DNA of 5,746 bases, taken from Clostridiales bacterium. Its GTDB lineage: Bacteria; Bacillota; Clostridia; Christensenellales; DUVY01. Below are positions 1 through 5,300 of the stretch, piece by piece (positions within the stretch are counted from its first letter, which is position 1; the number at the start of each line of letters is the position of its first letter). The stretch lies in NCBI GenBank assembly GCA_031290295.1, contig JAITNT010000111.1, positions 1 through 5,746 of the forward strand. The letters are read 5' to 3'. The translations under genes were made by a program, and so were the position numbers. Under the pieces are notes generated by a model. It was not told the DNA's origin. It saw only the letters and a list, made by a program, of their open reading frames with translations, and did not search any database.

Positions 1-103
1 CTACGGCAAGCCCGACGCCGCATTCGTTCATTCCCGCAAGCTCGGCTGTAATATTACCGTTATAGCGCGGATCGTTGAGGTGCGTATGCGTATCGATAAG
101 CAT
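1..103 (-). CDS. tatD: TatD-family metal-dependent hydrolase, N-terminal fragment (gene runs off the left edge)
   Basis: Only the first 34 codons are present; the rest lies beyond base 1. The protein starts MLIDTHTHLNDPRY. The D-T-H-T-H-L segment carries the HxH metal pair (His6 and His8) that opens the TIM-barrel active site of TatD-type hydrolases, known as metal-dependent DNases or 3'-5' exonucleases. The start is an ATG whose first base is also the last base of the metG stop codon (TAATG). A GGAGG seven bases upstream sits inside the end of metG. This arrangement implies cotranscription and translational coupling with metG, as in the metS-yabD pair of Bacillus subtilis. The TatD family is inferred from the N-terminal motif plus this neighbourhood. 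Another amidohydrolase-superfamily member cannot be excluded from 34 residues. Confidence 0.82.
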   Translation of the reverse strand, partial: MLIDTHTHLNDPRYNGNITAELAGMNECGVGLAV

Positions 104-2007
104 TAACGAACCTCCGACCCCGCGGCGGTTGCCCTTTCGGGACGTATCAGCGTCACGCCGTCCGCGGAATCCGCACACAAAATCATGCCGTTGCTTTCTA
201 TGCCGCACAGCTTGACGGGCTTCAGGTTAGCCGCAAAAACGATATCCTTGCCCGTAATTTCCTCGGGCGTATAATATTTGGCGATACCGCTGACAATTAC
301 GCGCGCCGTTCCCTCGCCGTCCGCTACCGTCAGCTTCAGGAGCTTCTCGCTTTTTGGAACGGGAACGCAGTCGAGCACCTTGCCTATACGCAGCTGCACC
401 TTAAAAAAGTCGTCGATAGAAATTACGCCCTCGGGCAGCTTGTTCTTCTCGGACGCTTGCTCCGCTTCGGCCTTTGCCGAAATCTCGACGGCGATTTTTT
501 CAAGCGCCTTTAACTCGTCCTCGACGTTAAGCCTGTTAAAAATTGCCGCGCCCTTGCGAACCCTGCCCGTTTTCAACGCGCCGAATTTTTTGAGCGAGGC
601 AAGCGTTACAAGCTTATCGTTATCGGCGGAAATTCCGAGCTTGGCAAAGATTTTACCCGCGGTTTCCGGAATAAACGCGGAGAGCGTTACCGCCGCGTAC
701 CTGAGAACCTCGAGAAGATTATACAGCACGGCGCCGAGGCGGACGGAATCGCCGTCCTTGTTCAGCTTCCACGGCATGGTGACGTCGATATATTTGTTCG
801 CCGCCGCGATAAGAGCAAAAATCTCGTCCAGAGCCTTTGCCGTCTGAAGCTCGTCCATAGCCGTTTCAATCTTTTTAGGCAACGCCGATGCAAGCGCGCG
901 CAACGCGGCATCGTCGGCGGTCGGGTCGGCGGGCTTAGGTATTTTGCCCTTGAAATATTGCTCGGTCATCGCCGTCGTTCTCGACAGCAAATTACCGAGG
1001 TCGTTAACCAAATCGTTATTAATTTTTGTGAGCATAATTTCCGACGTATACGCGCCGTCCGCGCCGTAACGGTCGATCAGTATGAACGGGTCGAGTACGT
1101 TACCCTGTGACTTGCTCATTTTGTCGCCCGAAAAGAGCAGCCAACCGTGCCCGAAAAGCTTCTTGGGCAACGGCTCGCCGAGCGCCATAAGTATCGCGGG
1201 CCACACGATCGCGTGGAAGCGCACTATCTCCTTGGCGGTGACATGAAGGTCGGCGGGCCAGAATTTTTTGTAATCGGCGTCGTATTCGCTCGTATAGCCT
1301 AACGCGCTCACGTAATTAGACAGCGCGTCAATCCAAACGTAGATTACGTGTCCCGAGTCGAACGAAACGGGAATTCCCCACTTGAGGGTAGAACGCGAAA
1401 CGGCTAAGTCGGTAAGCCCCGGCTTTACGAAATTGTTGACCATCTCGTTGACGCGCGAAGCGGGCTGCAAATAGTCCGTTTCCGTAAGCAGCCTCTCTAT
1501 GCGCTCCTGATATTTGGACAGTCTGAAAAAGTAGCTTTCCTCCTTGGCGAGCTTTACCTCGCGTCCGCAGTCGGGACATTTGCCGCCGACGGCCTGCGTA
1601 TCGGTCCAAAAGGACTCGCAAGGCGTACAGTACAAGCCCTCGTACGAGGACTTGTAAATATCGCCCTGCGCATAAAGCTTATCAAAAATCTTACTGACCG
1701 CTTCCGTATGCTTTTTATCGGTGGTACGGATATAGTAATCGTAATTTATATTCAAAAGGTACCACAGGTCCTTTATTTCGCGGACGTGCCCGTCAACAAA
1801 GCTTTTTGGGGTCATACCGAGCTTTTCGGCGACGTCGGCAATCTTTTGACCGTGCTCGTCCGTGCCGGTTAGGTAGCGCACGTCGTACCCTTGCATTCTC
1901 TTATAGCGCGCAACGGAATCACAATATACCGTAGTATAGCAATGCCCTAAATGCAGCTTGCCGGACGGGTAGTAGATAGGCGTAGTAATGTAATAAGTCT
2001 TTTTCAT
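103..2007 (-). CDS. metG: Methionyl-tRNA synthetase with C-terminal tRNA-binding domain; lacks about 15 conserved residues after KMSKS
   Basis: Cytoplasmic class I synthetase that charges tRNA-Met with methionine using ATP; 634 residues from the ATG at 2007. Visible parts, in order: Rossmann-fold start with HLGH (19-22, the HIGH signature); LTGTDEHG (46-53); a zinc-knuckle insert with Cys127/Cys130 and Cys144/Cys147; WIDALSNY (225-232); KMSKS (296-300); an anticodon-binding helical domain (about 325-500); a charged linker; and a Trbp111-like OB-fold tRNA-binding domain (about 532-634, with VSGIAKYYTPEE and NLKPVKL). The ATG at 2007 is chosen because MKKTYYITTPIYYPSGKLHLGH matches the usual family N-terminus. 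The frame stays open 14 codons further, to a TTG at 2049. Oddity: at residues 314-320 the protein reads YGADGAY, where relatives such as B. subtilis have a conserved helix of about 15 more residues between D and G. The frame is intact, so the gene is called as a CDS, but full activity is uncertain. A dedicated promoter lies upstream, and tatD follows with a one-base overlap. Confidence 0.95.
   Translation of the reverse strand: MKKTYYITTPIYYPSGKLHLGHCYTTVYCDSVARYKRMQGYDVRYLTGTDEHGQKIADVAEKLGMTPKSFVDGHVREIKDLWYLLNINYDYYIRTTDKKHTEAVSKIFDKLYAQGDIYKSSYEGLYCTPCESFWTDTQAVGGKCPDCGREVKLAKEESYFFRLSKYQERIERLLTETDYLQPASRVNEMVNNFVKPGLTDLAVSRSTLKWGIPVSFDSGHVIYVWIDALSNYVSALGYTSEYDADYKKFWPADLHVTAKEIVRFHAIVWPAILMALGEPLPKKLFGHGWLLFSGDKMSKSQGNVLDPFILIDRYGADGAYTSEIMLTKINNDLVNDLGNLLSRTTAMTEQYFKGKIPKPADPTADDAALRALASALPKKIETAMDELQTAKALDEIFALIAAANKYIDVTMPWKLNKDGDSVRLGAVLYNLLEVLRYAAVTLSAFIPETAGKIFAKLGISADNDKLVTLASLKKFGALKTGRVRKGAAIFNRLNVEDELKALEKIAVEISAKAEAEQASEKNKLPEGVISIDDFFKVQLRIGKVLDCVPVPKSEKLLKLTVADGEGTARVIVSGIAKYYTPEEITGKDIVFAANLKPVKLCGIESNGMILCADSADGVTLIRPERATAAGSEVR
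111..115 (-). promoter_or_regulatory. Ribosome binding site of tatD
   Basis: GGAGG on the minus strand, seven bases before the tatD ATG. It lies inside the last codons of metG (those for Ser-Glu-Val-Arg), so ribosomes finishing metG are in place to restart at the overlapping TAATG. Confidence 0.8.
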
Positions 2008-2074
2008 AAATTTGCCGTTCCCGATATTTATTTGGTAATGCCGATACAAGACTCCTTAGCGAAATCTTTTACGA
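2008..2074 (-). other. metG 5' leader with a misplaced Shine-Dalgarno-like AAGGAG
   Basis: This is the stretch from the expected transcription start to the metG ATG. A strong AAGGAG (2052-2057) lies 44 bases before the ATG, too far to serve it, and only 2 bases before an in-frame TTG (2049), which is too close for normal spacing. Immediately before the ATG there is only a weak purine-rich GGGAACGG. I found no T-box sequence (no AGGGTGG-like box), which is the usual leader control for synthetase genes in Bacillota, and the leader is too short for one. Confidence 0.5.
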
Positions 2075-2080
2075 CAGTTT

Positions 2081-2109
2081 ATTGTAATACTTTCACAAGT
2101 TTTTGTAAA
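2081..2109 (-). promoter_or_regulatory. Sigma-A/sigma-70 promoter for metG-tatD
   Basis: On the minus strand, TTTACA (2104-2109) is followed by exactly 17 bases and then TACAAT (2081-2086). Each hexamer differs from consensus (TTGACA, TATAAT) at one position, and the spacer is optimal. The predicted transcription start is near 2074, giving a leader of roughly 67 bases before the metG ATG. It sits just after a probable terminator, as expected for the start of a new transcription unit. Confidence 0.75.
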
Positions 2110-2111
2110 GG

Positions 2112-2144
2112 AAAAACCGCCCGTTCCGACGTTGGAATCAGGGC
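2112..2144 (-). terminator. Probable intrinsic terminator upstream of metG
   Basis: Read on the minus strand: GCCC (2141-2144), TGA, TTCC (2134-2137), loop AACGTC, GGAA (2124-2127), C, GGGC (2119-2122), then GG and TTTTT (2112-2116). This gives eight base pairs in two blocks around a 3x1 internal loop, followed by a T tract two bases after the stem. It would stop transcripts from the purine operon, about 400 bases after purF, just before the metG promoter. The internal loop and the short T run make it weaker than a textbook terminator. Confidence 0.45.
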
Positions 2145-2153
2145 AAGTTAGAA

Positions 2154-2193
2154 CCGGATTGTCACGGCGCGCTGGCGCGCCTCACAATGACGG
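2154..2193. repeat. Extragenic palindromic repeat (GGCGCGC/GCGCGCC core)
   Basis: Core stem GGCGCGC (2166-2172) and GCGCGCC (2175-2181) around two bases. Outer arms are ATTGT (2158-2162) with ACAAT (2184-2188) and CCG (2154-2156) with CGG (2191-2193). A small mismatched segment separates core and arms. The overall shape (CCGTCATTGTGAGG... on the minus strand) resembles the palindromes beginning CGTCATTGCGAG that are scattered between genes in many bacteria and give rise to spurious short ORFs. Membership of a repeated family in this genome is an inference from one copy. Confidence 0.6.
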
Positions 2194-2284
2194 ATAGGGT
2201 TTTGATTGTATATAGGGCGTTGAAAGCGGCGAAGAGATGTTTCGACTGCGCGATAGCATTGACATGGATAGGGTTGATTGTATA
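2192..2284. repeat. Direct repeat pair, 19 and 21 bp, 74 bp apart
   Basis: The second copy, GGATAGGGTTGATTGTATA, lies at 2266-2284. The first copy at 2192-2212 is identical except for two extra T bases after GGATAGGGTT. The first copy starts inside the right arm of the neighbouring palindrome. No gene or known binding site explains the pair. They may be modules of a composite intergenic repeat. Confidence 0.65.
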
Positions 2285-2326
2285 GTGTACGGAAGAACGA
2301 AGTAATGCAAATAAAACTGGAGCGTA

Positions 2327-2344
2327 GCAAAATCGCACTTTTGC
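2327..2344. repeat. Perfect small hairpin GCAAAA/TTTTGC
   Basis: GCAAAA (2327-2332), loop TCGCAC, TTTTGC (2339-2344): a six base pair inverted repeat with no mismatch. It is not a convincing terminator because the stem is A/T-rich and no separate T tract follows on either strand. Confidence 0.5.
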
Positions 2345-2374
2345 GGAGCGACCCCTCTGAAAAAAACCTCGGAA

Positions 2375-2432
2375 ACCCGTGCAGCAGCGAGCGTAAGCGA
2401 GCGGAATGACCACGCGAGTAACGTGCTGCGGT
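2375..2432. repeat. Imperfect inverted repeat (GCAGCA/TGCTGC with ACC/GGT extension)
   Basis: GCAGCA (2381-2386) can pair with TGCTGC (2424-2429). The stem continues after a three-base bulge as ACC (2375-2377) with GGT (2430-2432). The enclosed segment holds a tandem GCGAGC motif and a competing CACG/CGTG hairpin (2411-2414 with 2422-2425). The minus strand here reads GTCATTCCGCTCGC, a style shared with the palindrome at 2154-2193, so the two may be the ends of one composite repeat. Confidence 0.45.
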
Positions 2433-2462
2433 ACACACCCGGCTCGACTATGCCGTTGAAGT

Positions 2463-2536
2463 CCGCCCGAATGCGATTAAGCGAATCGAGCCGCCCGCAG
2501 AGGGCGGCGAGTGAGCGCGCATTCGCGTCTGGGCGG
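2463..2536 (-). other. Branched stem structure in the purF 3' untranslated region
   Basis: It begins 11 bases after the purF stop codon. Outer stem: CCGCCC (2463-2468) with GGGCGG (2531-2536), continued by GAATG (2469-2473) with CATTC (2520-2524) around a one-sided bulge (2525-2530). Inside are two hairpins: CGATT (2474-2478) with AATCG (2484-2488), five-base loop, and GCCGCCC (2490-2496) with GGGCGGC (2502-2508), five-base loop. Together they form a plausible three-way junction in RNA from either strand. No T tract follows, so this is not a standard intrinsic terminator. It may protect the purF 3' end or be a repeat. Confidence 0.5.
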
Positions 2537-2547
2537 CTTATTCACGC

Positions 2548-3993
2548 TTAGTCGGCTTCTATTCCTTGACAACCTTCTTTTGCTTCCAGGTTGTCTTTTA
2601 GAATGCCGTCGGCTTCGTTGCCGCCGGCGAAGCATTTTACGCAAAATTCCATGTTGCTGGCGCTGCAGGCGGTTTTTAGGCTTTTGATGCTGATATAGCC
2701 CAAACTGTCAACGTCTATTTTTTGACGGATTTGGTCAATGCTCATTTTGTTGGCGATTAGATTCTCGGTGCTGTCAATGTCGGTGCCGTAATGACAGGCG
2801 AATTTGAAGGGCGGCGACGAGACGCGCATATGCACCTCCCTGGCGCCCGCCTGACGCATGGCGCGGACAATTCTAGCGCTCGTCGTACCGCGCACGATGG
2901 AGTCGTCCACTAAAATAACGCGCTTGCCCTCAACTATCGACCTTACGGGATTAAGCTTCAGGCGCACCGCGCTTTCGCGTTCGGATTGGACGGGATAGAT
3001 AAAGCTTCTGCCGATATAGCGGTTTTTGACGAAGCCCGTGGCGAGCGGAATGCCGCTGGCCGCGGAATAACCGAATGCCGCCTCCGTACCGCTGTCGGGT
3101 ACGCCGCATACGATGTCAGCTTCGACGGGATGCTCGACGGCAAGCATACCGCCCATGTTTTGACGGGCGGCGCTTACCGCAAGATTATCGATAACCGAAT
3201 CGGGACGGGCAAAATAGACATATTCAAAAATGCACAGCCCGCCGCCCGGCACGTTCTTGTCGGTAAGGTCGACGTGCTCGTAAATAATTTTGCCGTTCTC
3301 TATTACGACGATTTCACCGGGGAGTACGTCGCGCACAAACTCGAAGCCGCAGCCGTCGAGCGCGCAGCTTTCGGAGGCGAACGCCATGCCCTTGTCGTTA
3401 CGCCCGATACAAAGCGGTCTGAACCCGAGAGAATCGCGTATAGCTATGAGCTTATTATCGCCGGTAATAATTATTATCGAGAAAGCGCCCACCAGTTCGC
3501 GCGCGGCGCGCACTACGCCTTTGAGAATATCCTTGCTCTCCACGGTGTAATACGCGACTAACGACGAAATAATTTCGCTGTCGCTTGTCGCGCTGAATTT
3601 AAGCCCGAGCTTCAGGAGCTTTTCGCGGATTTGACGCGCGTTTATGACGTTGCCGTTATGAGCGGTCGCTATTCTGCCCGTAAGGTATTCGGTGACAAAG
3701 GGCTGAACGTTGTCGACCGAGTTAGTACCCGTCGTCGAATAGCGCGTATGTCCTACGGCAAGACCGCTCTTGGGCAGCTTGTCAAGAATGCGCCCCGAAA
3801 AGACCTCGCTGACAAGCCCTCTGTTCTTGTAGCAGTGTATCGTGTTGCCCGAAAGCGCGGCGATGCCCGCGCCCTCTTGTCCGCGGTGCTGTAAGGACAG
3901 CAAGCCGTTGTAGGTTATACCCGCCGCCTCCTCCGTCTCTCCGCTTATGCCGAAAATCGCACATTCCTCATTAAGCTTATCAAAAGAATTCAT
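2548..3993 (-). CDS. purF: Amidophosphoribosyltransferase (glutamine PRPP amidotransferase), Fe-S type
   Basis: Catalyses the committed step of purine synthesis: PRPP plus glutamine gives 5-phosphoribosylamine, glutamate and pyrophosphate. It has 481 residues, the usual family size. The N-terminal half is a class II glutaminase: after a ten-residue propeptide, Cys11 (NEECAIFG) would be the N-terminal nucleophile once processed, with LQHRGQEGAG (34-43), HTRYSTTG (82-89), HNGN (112-115) and SD (137-138). The C-terminal half is a phosphoribosyltransferase with the PRPP loop VILVDDSIVRGTTS (359-372). Cys254, Cys400, Cys451 and Cys454 match the four 4Fe-4S ligands of the B. subtilis enzyme, so this is the oxygen-sensitive, self-processing type rather than the E. 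coli type. The ATG at 3993 has AGGAG just upstream and gives the expected short propeptide. purA ends 17 bases before it, implying cotranscription. The last 25 or so residues diverge from the usual CxxCFxGxYP tail (here CVKCFAGGNEAD). Confidence 0.97.
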   Translation of the reverse strand: MNSFDKLNEECAIFGISGETEEAAGITYNGLLSLQHRGQEGAGIAALSGNTIHCYKNRGLVSEVFSGRILDKLPKSGLAVGHTRYSTTGTNSVDNVQPFVTEYLTGRIATAHNGNVINARQIREKLLKLGLKFSATSDSEIISSLVAYYTVESKDILKGVVRAARELVGAFSIIIITGDNKLIAIRDSLGFRPLCIGRNDKGMAFASESCALDGCGFEFVRDVLPGEIVVIENGKIIYEHVDLTDKNVPGGGLCIFEYVYFARPDSVIDNLAVSAARQNMGGMLAVEHPVEADIVCGVPDSGTEAAFGYSAASGIPLATGFVKNRYIGRSFIYPVQSERESAVRLKLNPVRSIVEGKRVILVDDSIVRGTTSARIVRAMRQAGAREVHMRVSSPPFKFACHYGTDIDSTENLIANKMSIDQIRQKIDVDSLGYISIKSLKTACSASNMEFCVKCFAGGNEADGILKDNLEAKEGCQGIEAD

Positions 3994-3997
3994 TCCG

Positions 3998-4002
3998 CTC
4001 CT
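3998..4002 (-). promoter_or_regulatory. Ribosome binding site of purF
   Basis: AGGAG on the minus strand, within the 17-base purA-purF gap. Only four bases (CGGA) separate it from the ATG, slightly tight but usable. It supports the ATG at 3993 as the start and so the short propeptide before Cys11. Confidence 0.7.
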
Positions 4003-4010
4003 AAACCGCC

Positions 4011-5285
4011 TTAGCGTAAAATAATATAGTCGTCTCTTTCCGCGCCTACCGACACATATTTAATGCGGCAACCGACGGCTTTTTCTATGTACCTGATATA
4101 ATCGAGCGCCGCCTTAGGCAAATCCCTTATCGATCTGCATTCGGAAATATCGGTTTTGAAGCCCTCTAAATACTCGAACACCGGCTCCGCGCGCGCGAGC
4201 CTGTCGCCCGACGGAAACACGGAGGTTACCGCGCCGTCGATTCTGTAGCCTACGCAAACGGGGATTTTGTCCATATAGGACATGACGTCGAGCTTAGTCA
4301 AAGCGAGCGTTTCCGCGCCCTGAAGCTTTATGCCGTATCTGGACGCGGGCACGTCGAAAGCGCCCACTCTGCGCGGTCTGCCGGTAGCGGCGCCGTATTC
4401 GCTGCCCGCGGCGCGCAACGCCTCCGCCTCCGCGCCGGACATTTCCACGGTAAACGGCCCTTCGCCTACGCAGCTGGAATACGCTTTCATTATGCCTATA
4501 GTTCCGTCGAGACGGGCGGACGGGATTCCCGAGCCTATCGGGGCGTACGCCGCAAGCGTGTTAGACGACGTAGTATACGGATAAATGCCGTAATCGATAT
4601 CGCGCAAGGCGCCGAGCTGCGCCTCGAACATTATATTCTTGCCCGCGTCAATCGCCGAATAGAGGTAACCGCCCGTATCGCAGACGTGCGGCATAAGATG
4701 CCTGCCGAATTTTTCAAGCCAGTTCATAAGCTCGGTTACGGACATTTTTTTGTTATTGTACGCGCCCTCTAAAATCAGGTTTTTCCAGTCGAGGAAGCCC
4801 TTTACCTTATCGCGTAACGTTGCCGGCGCGCAAAGGTCGCCCATTCTTAACGCTTTTTTCATGTATTTGTCGGCGTATACCGGCGCGATTCCGCGGCGGG
4901 TCGAGCCGTACTTTTTATCTCTCAGACGCTCCTCCTCCAAAATATCCTGCTGCTTGTGGACGGGCATACAAATAATCGCTTTGTCGCTTATTTTAAGGTT
5001 GTCGGGCGTGATTTTTATACCCTTGGTATTGAGCGCGTCAATCTCTCCCGCCAAATGCTCGATATCGATCACCATACCGTTGCCCATTACGTTGACGGCG
5101 TCCTCCCGTAAAATACCCGACGGAAGAAGATTGAGTATAAATTTTCCCCGCTCGTTGATTACCGTATGTCCGGCGTTATTGCCGCCCTGATAACGTACGA
5201 TAATATCGTAATCGCCGCCGAGCAGATCGACCATTCTGCCCTTGCCCTCGTCGCCCCAGTTGATGCCCACAATCGCAGTCAGCAT
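4011..5285 (-). CDS. purA: Adenylosuccinate synthetase, divergent (clostridial-type) form
   Basis: Joins IMP and aspartate using GTP to give adenylosuccinate, the first step from IMP to AMP. The 424-residue length is normal for the family. Core motifs: INWGDEGKGRMVDLL (8-22) with catalytic Asp12, NNAGHT (36-41) with His40, PSGILRE (55-61), STRRGIAPVYADKY (128-141), YPYTTSSNT (235-243), TGRPRR (301-306), and the guanine-reading TKLDV (330-334). Several usually fixed spots differ from E. coli: TQWGDEGKGK is INWGDEGKGR, FEGAQG is FEAQLG (220-225), GRGIGP is RRGIAP, and KAYTTRVG has Cys272 in place of Arg. Because the catalytic Asp and His remain and the changes look consistent, I read this as a distinct PurA subfamily seen in clostridia rather than decay; that subfamily is recalled from memory. 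The ATG at 5285 has AGGAGG nine bases upstream, and the gap to purB is 13 bases. Confidence 0.94.
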   Translation of the reverse strand: MLTAIVGINWGDEGKGRMVDLLGGDYDIIVRYQGGNNAGHTVINERGKFILNLLPSGILREDAVNVMGNGMVIDIEHLAGEIDALNTKGIKITPDNLKISDKAIICMPVHKQQDILEEERLRDKKYGSTRRGIAPVYADKYMKKALRMGDLCAPATLRDKVKGFLDWKNLILEGAYNNKKMSVTELMNWLEKFGRHLMPHVCDTGGYLYSAIDAGKNIMFEAQLGALRDIDYGIYPYTTSSNTLAAYAPIGSGIPSARLDGTIGIMKAYSSCVGEGPFTVEMSGAEAEALRAAGSEYGAATGRPRRVGAFDVPASRYGIKLQGAETLALTKLDVMSYMDKIPVCVGYRIDGAVTSVFPSGDRLARAEPVFEYLEGFKTDISECRSIRDLPKAALDYIRYIEKAVGCRIKYVSVGAERDDYIILR

Positions 5286-5294
5286 AATATAAAC

Positions 5295-5300
5295 CCTCCT
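5295..5300 (-). promoter_or_regulatory. Ribosome binding site of purA, overlapping the purB stop
   Basis: AGGAGG on the minus strand, nine bases before the purA ATG. Its first two bases are the last two of the purB TAG stop (TAGGAGGG), so terminating purB ribosomes sit on the purA entry site, suggesting coupled translation. Confidence 0.85.

Larger units (their letters stand above)
2110..2547. other. Gene-free intergenic region between purF and metG
   Basis: No reading frame on either strand has a plausible start, ribosome binding site and protein-like composition. Minus-strand frames give peptides such as RHCEARQRAVT, typical of translated intergenic palindromes. The stretch holds the branched element, two hairpins, the direct repeat pair, the palindrome and the terminator listed separately. 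Parts not covered by those entries (roughly 2213-2265, 2285-2326 and 2433-2462) show nothing I can name. Confidence 0.7.

Noticed and set aside
278..847. 189-codon open frame on the plus strand
   Set aside because: Antisense to the C-terminal half of metG; serine/alanine-rich composition typical of a shadow frame and no ribosome binding site found.
2008..2110. T-box or SAM/methionine riboswitch upstream of metG
   Set aside because: Leader is only about 67 bases, with no T-box sequence and no recognisable riboswitch core.
2360..2380. T7 run on the minus strand after CGGGTTTCCG as a purF terminator
   Set aside because: The stem would be only three base pairs, with the run preceded by unpaired bases. 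The hairpin nearer metG is the better candidate.
2463..2536. Branched element as a tRNA or CRISPR repeat
   Set aside because: Arm lengths and loops do not fit a tRNA (no T-loop GTTCRA box, no anticodon arm), and there is no spaced repetition.
2182..2541. Minus-strand frame open for about 120 codons after the purF stop, in the purF frame (TAA, one codon, TGA, then open)
   Set aside because: Considered as a lost PurF extension or a small gene. It has no ATG, its first start-like codon is a GTG at 2436 without a ribosome binding site, and its sequence is built from palindromic repeat DNA.
2986..3561. 191-codon open frame on the plus strand
   Set aside because: Lies wholly antisense to purF, whose motifs are strong. 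It has no recognisable domain and arises from the G+C-biased codon use of the real gene.
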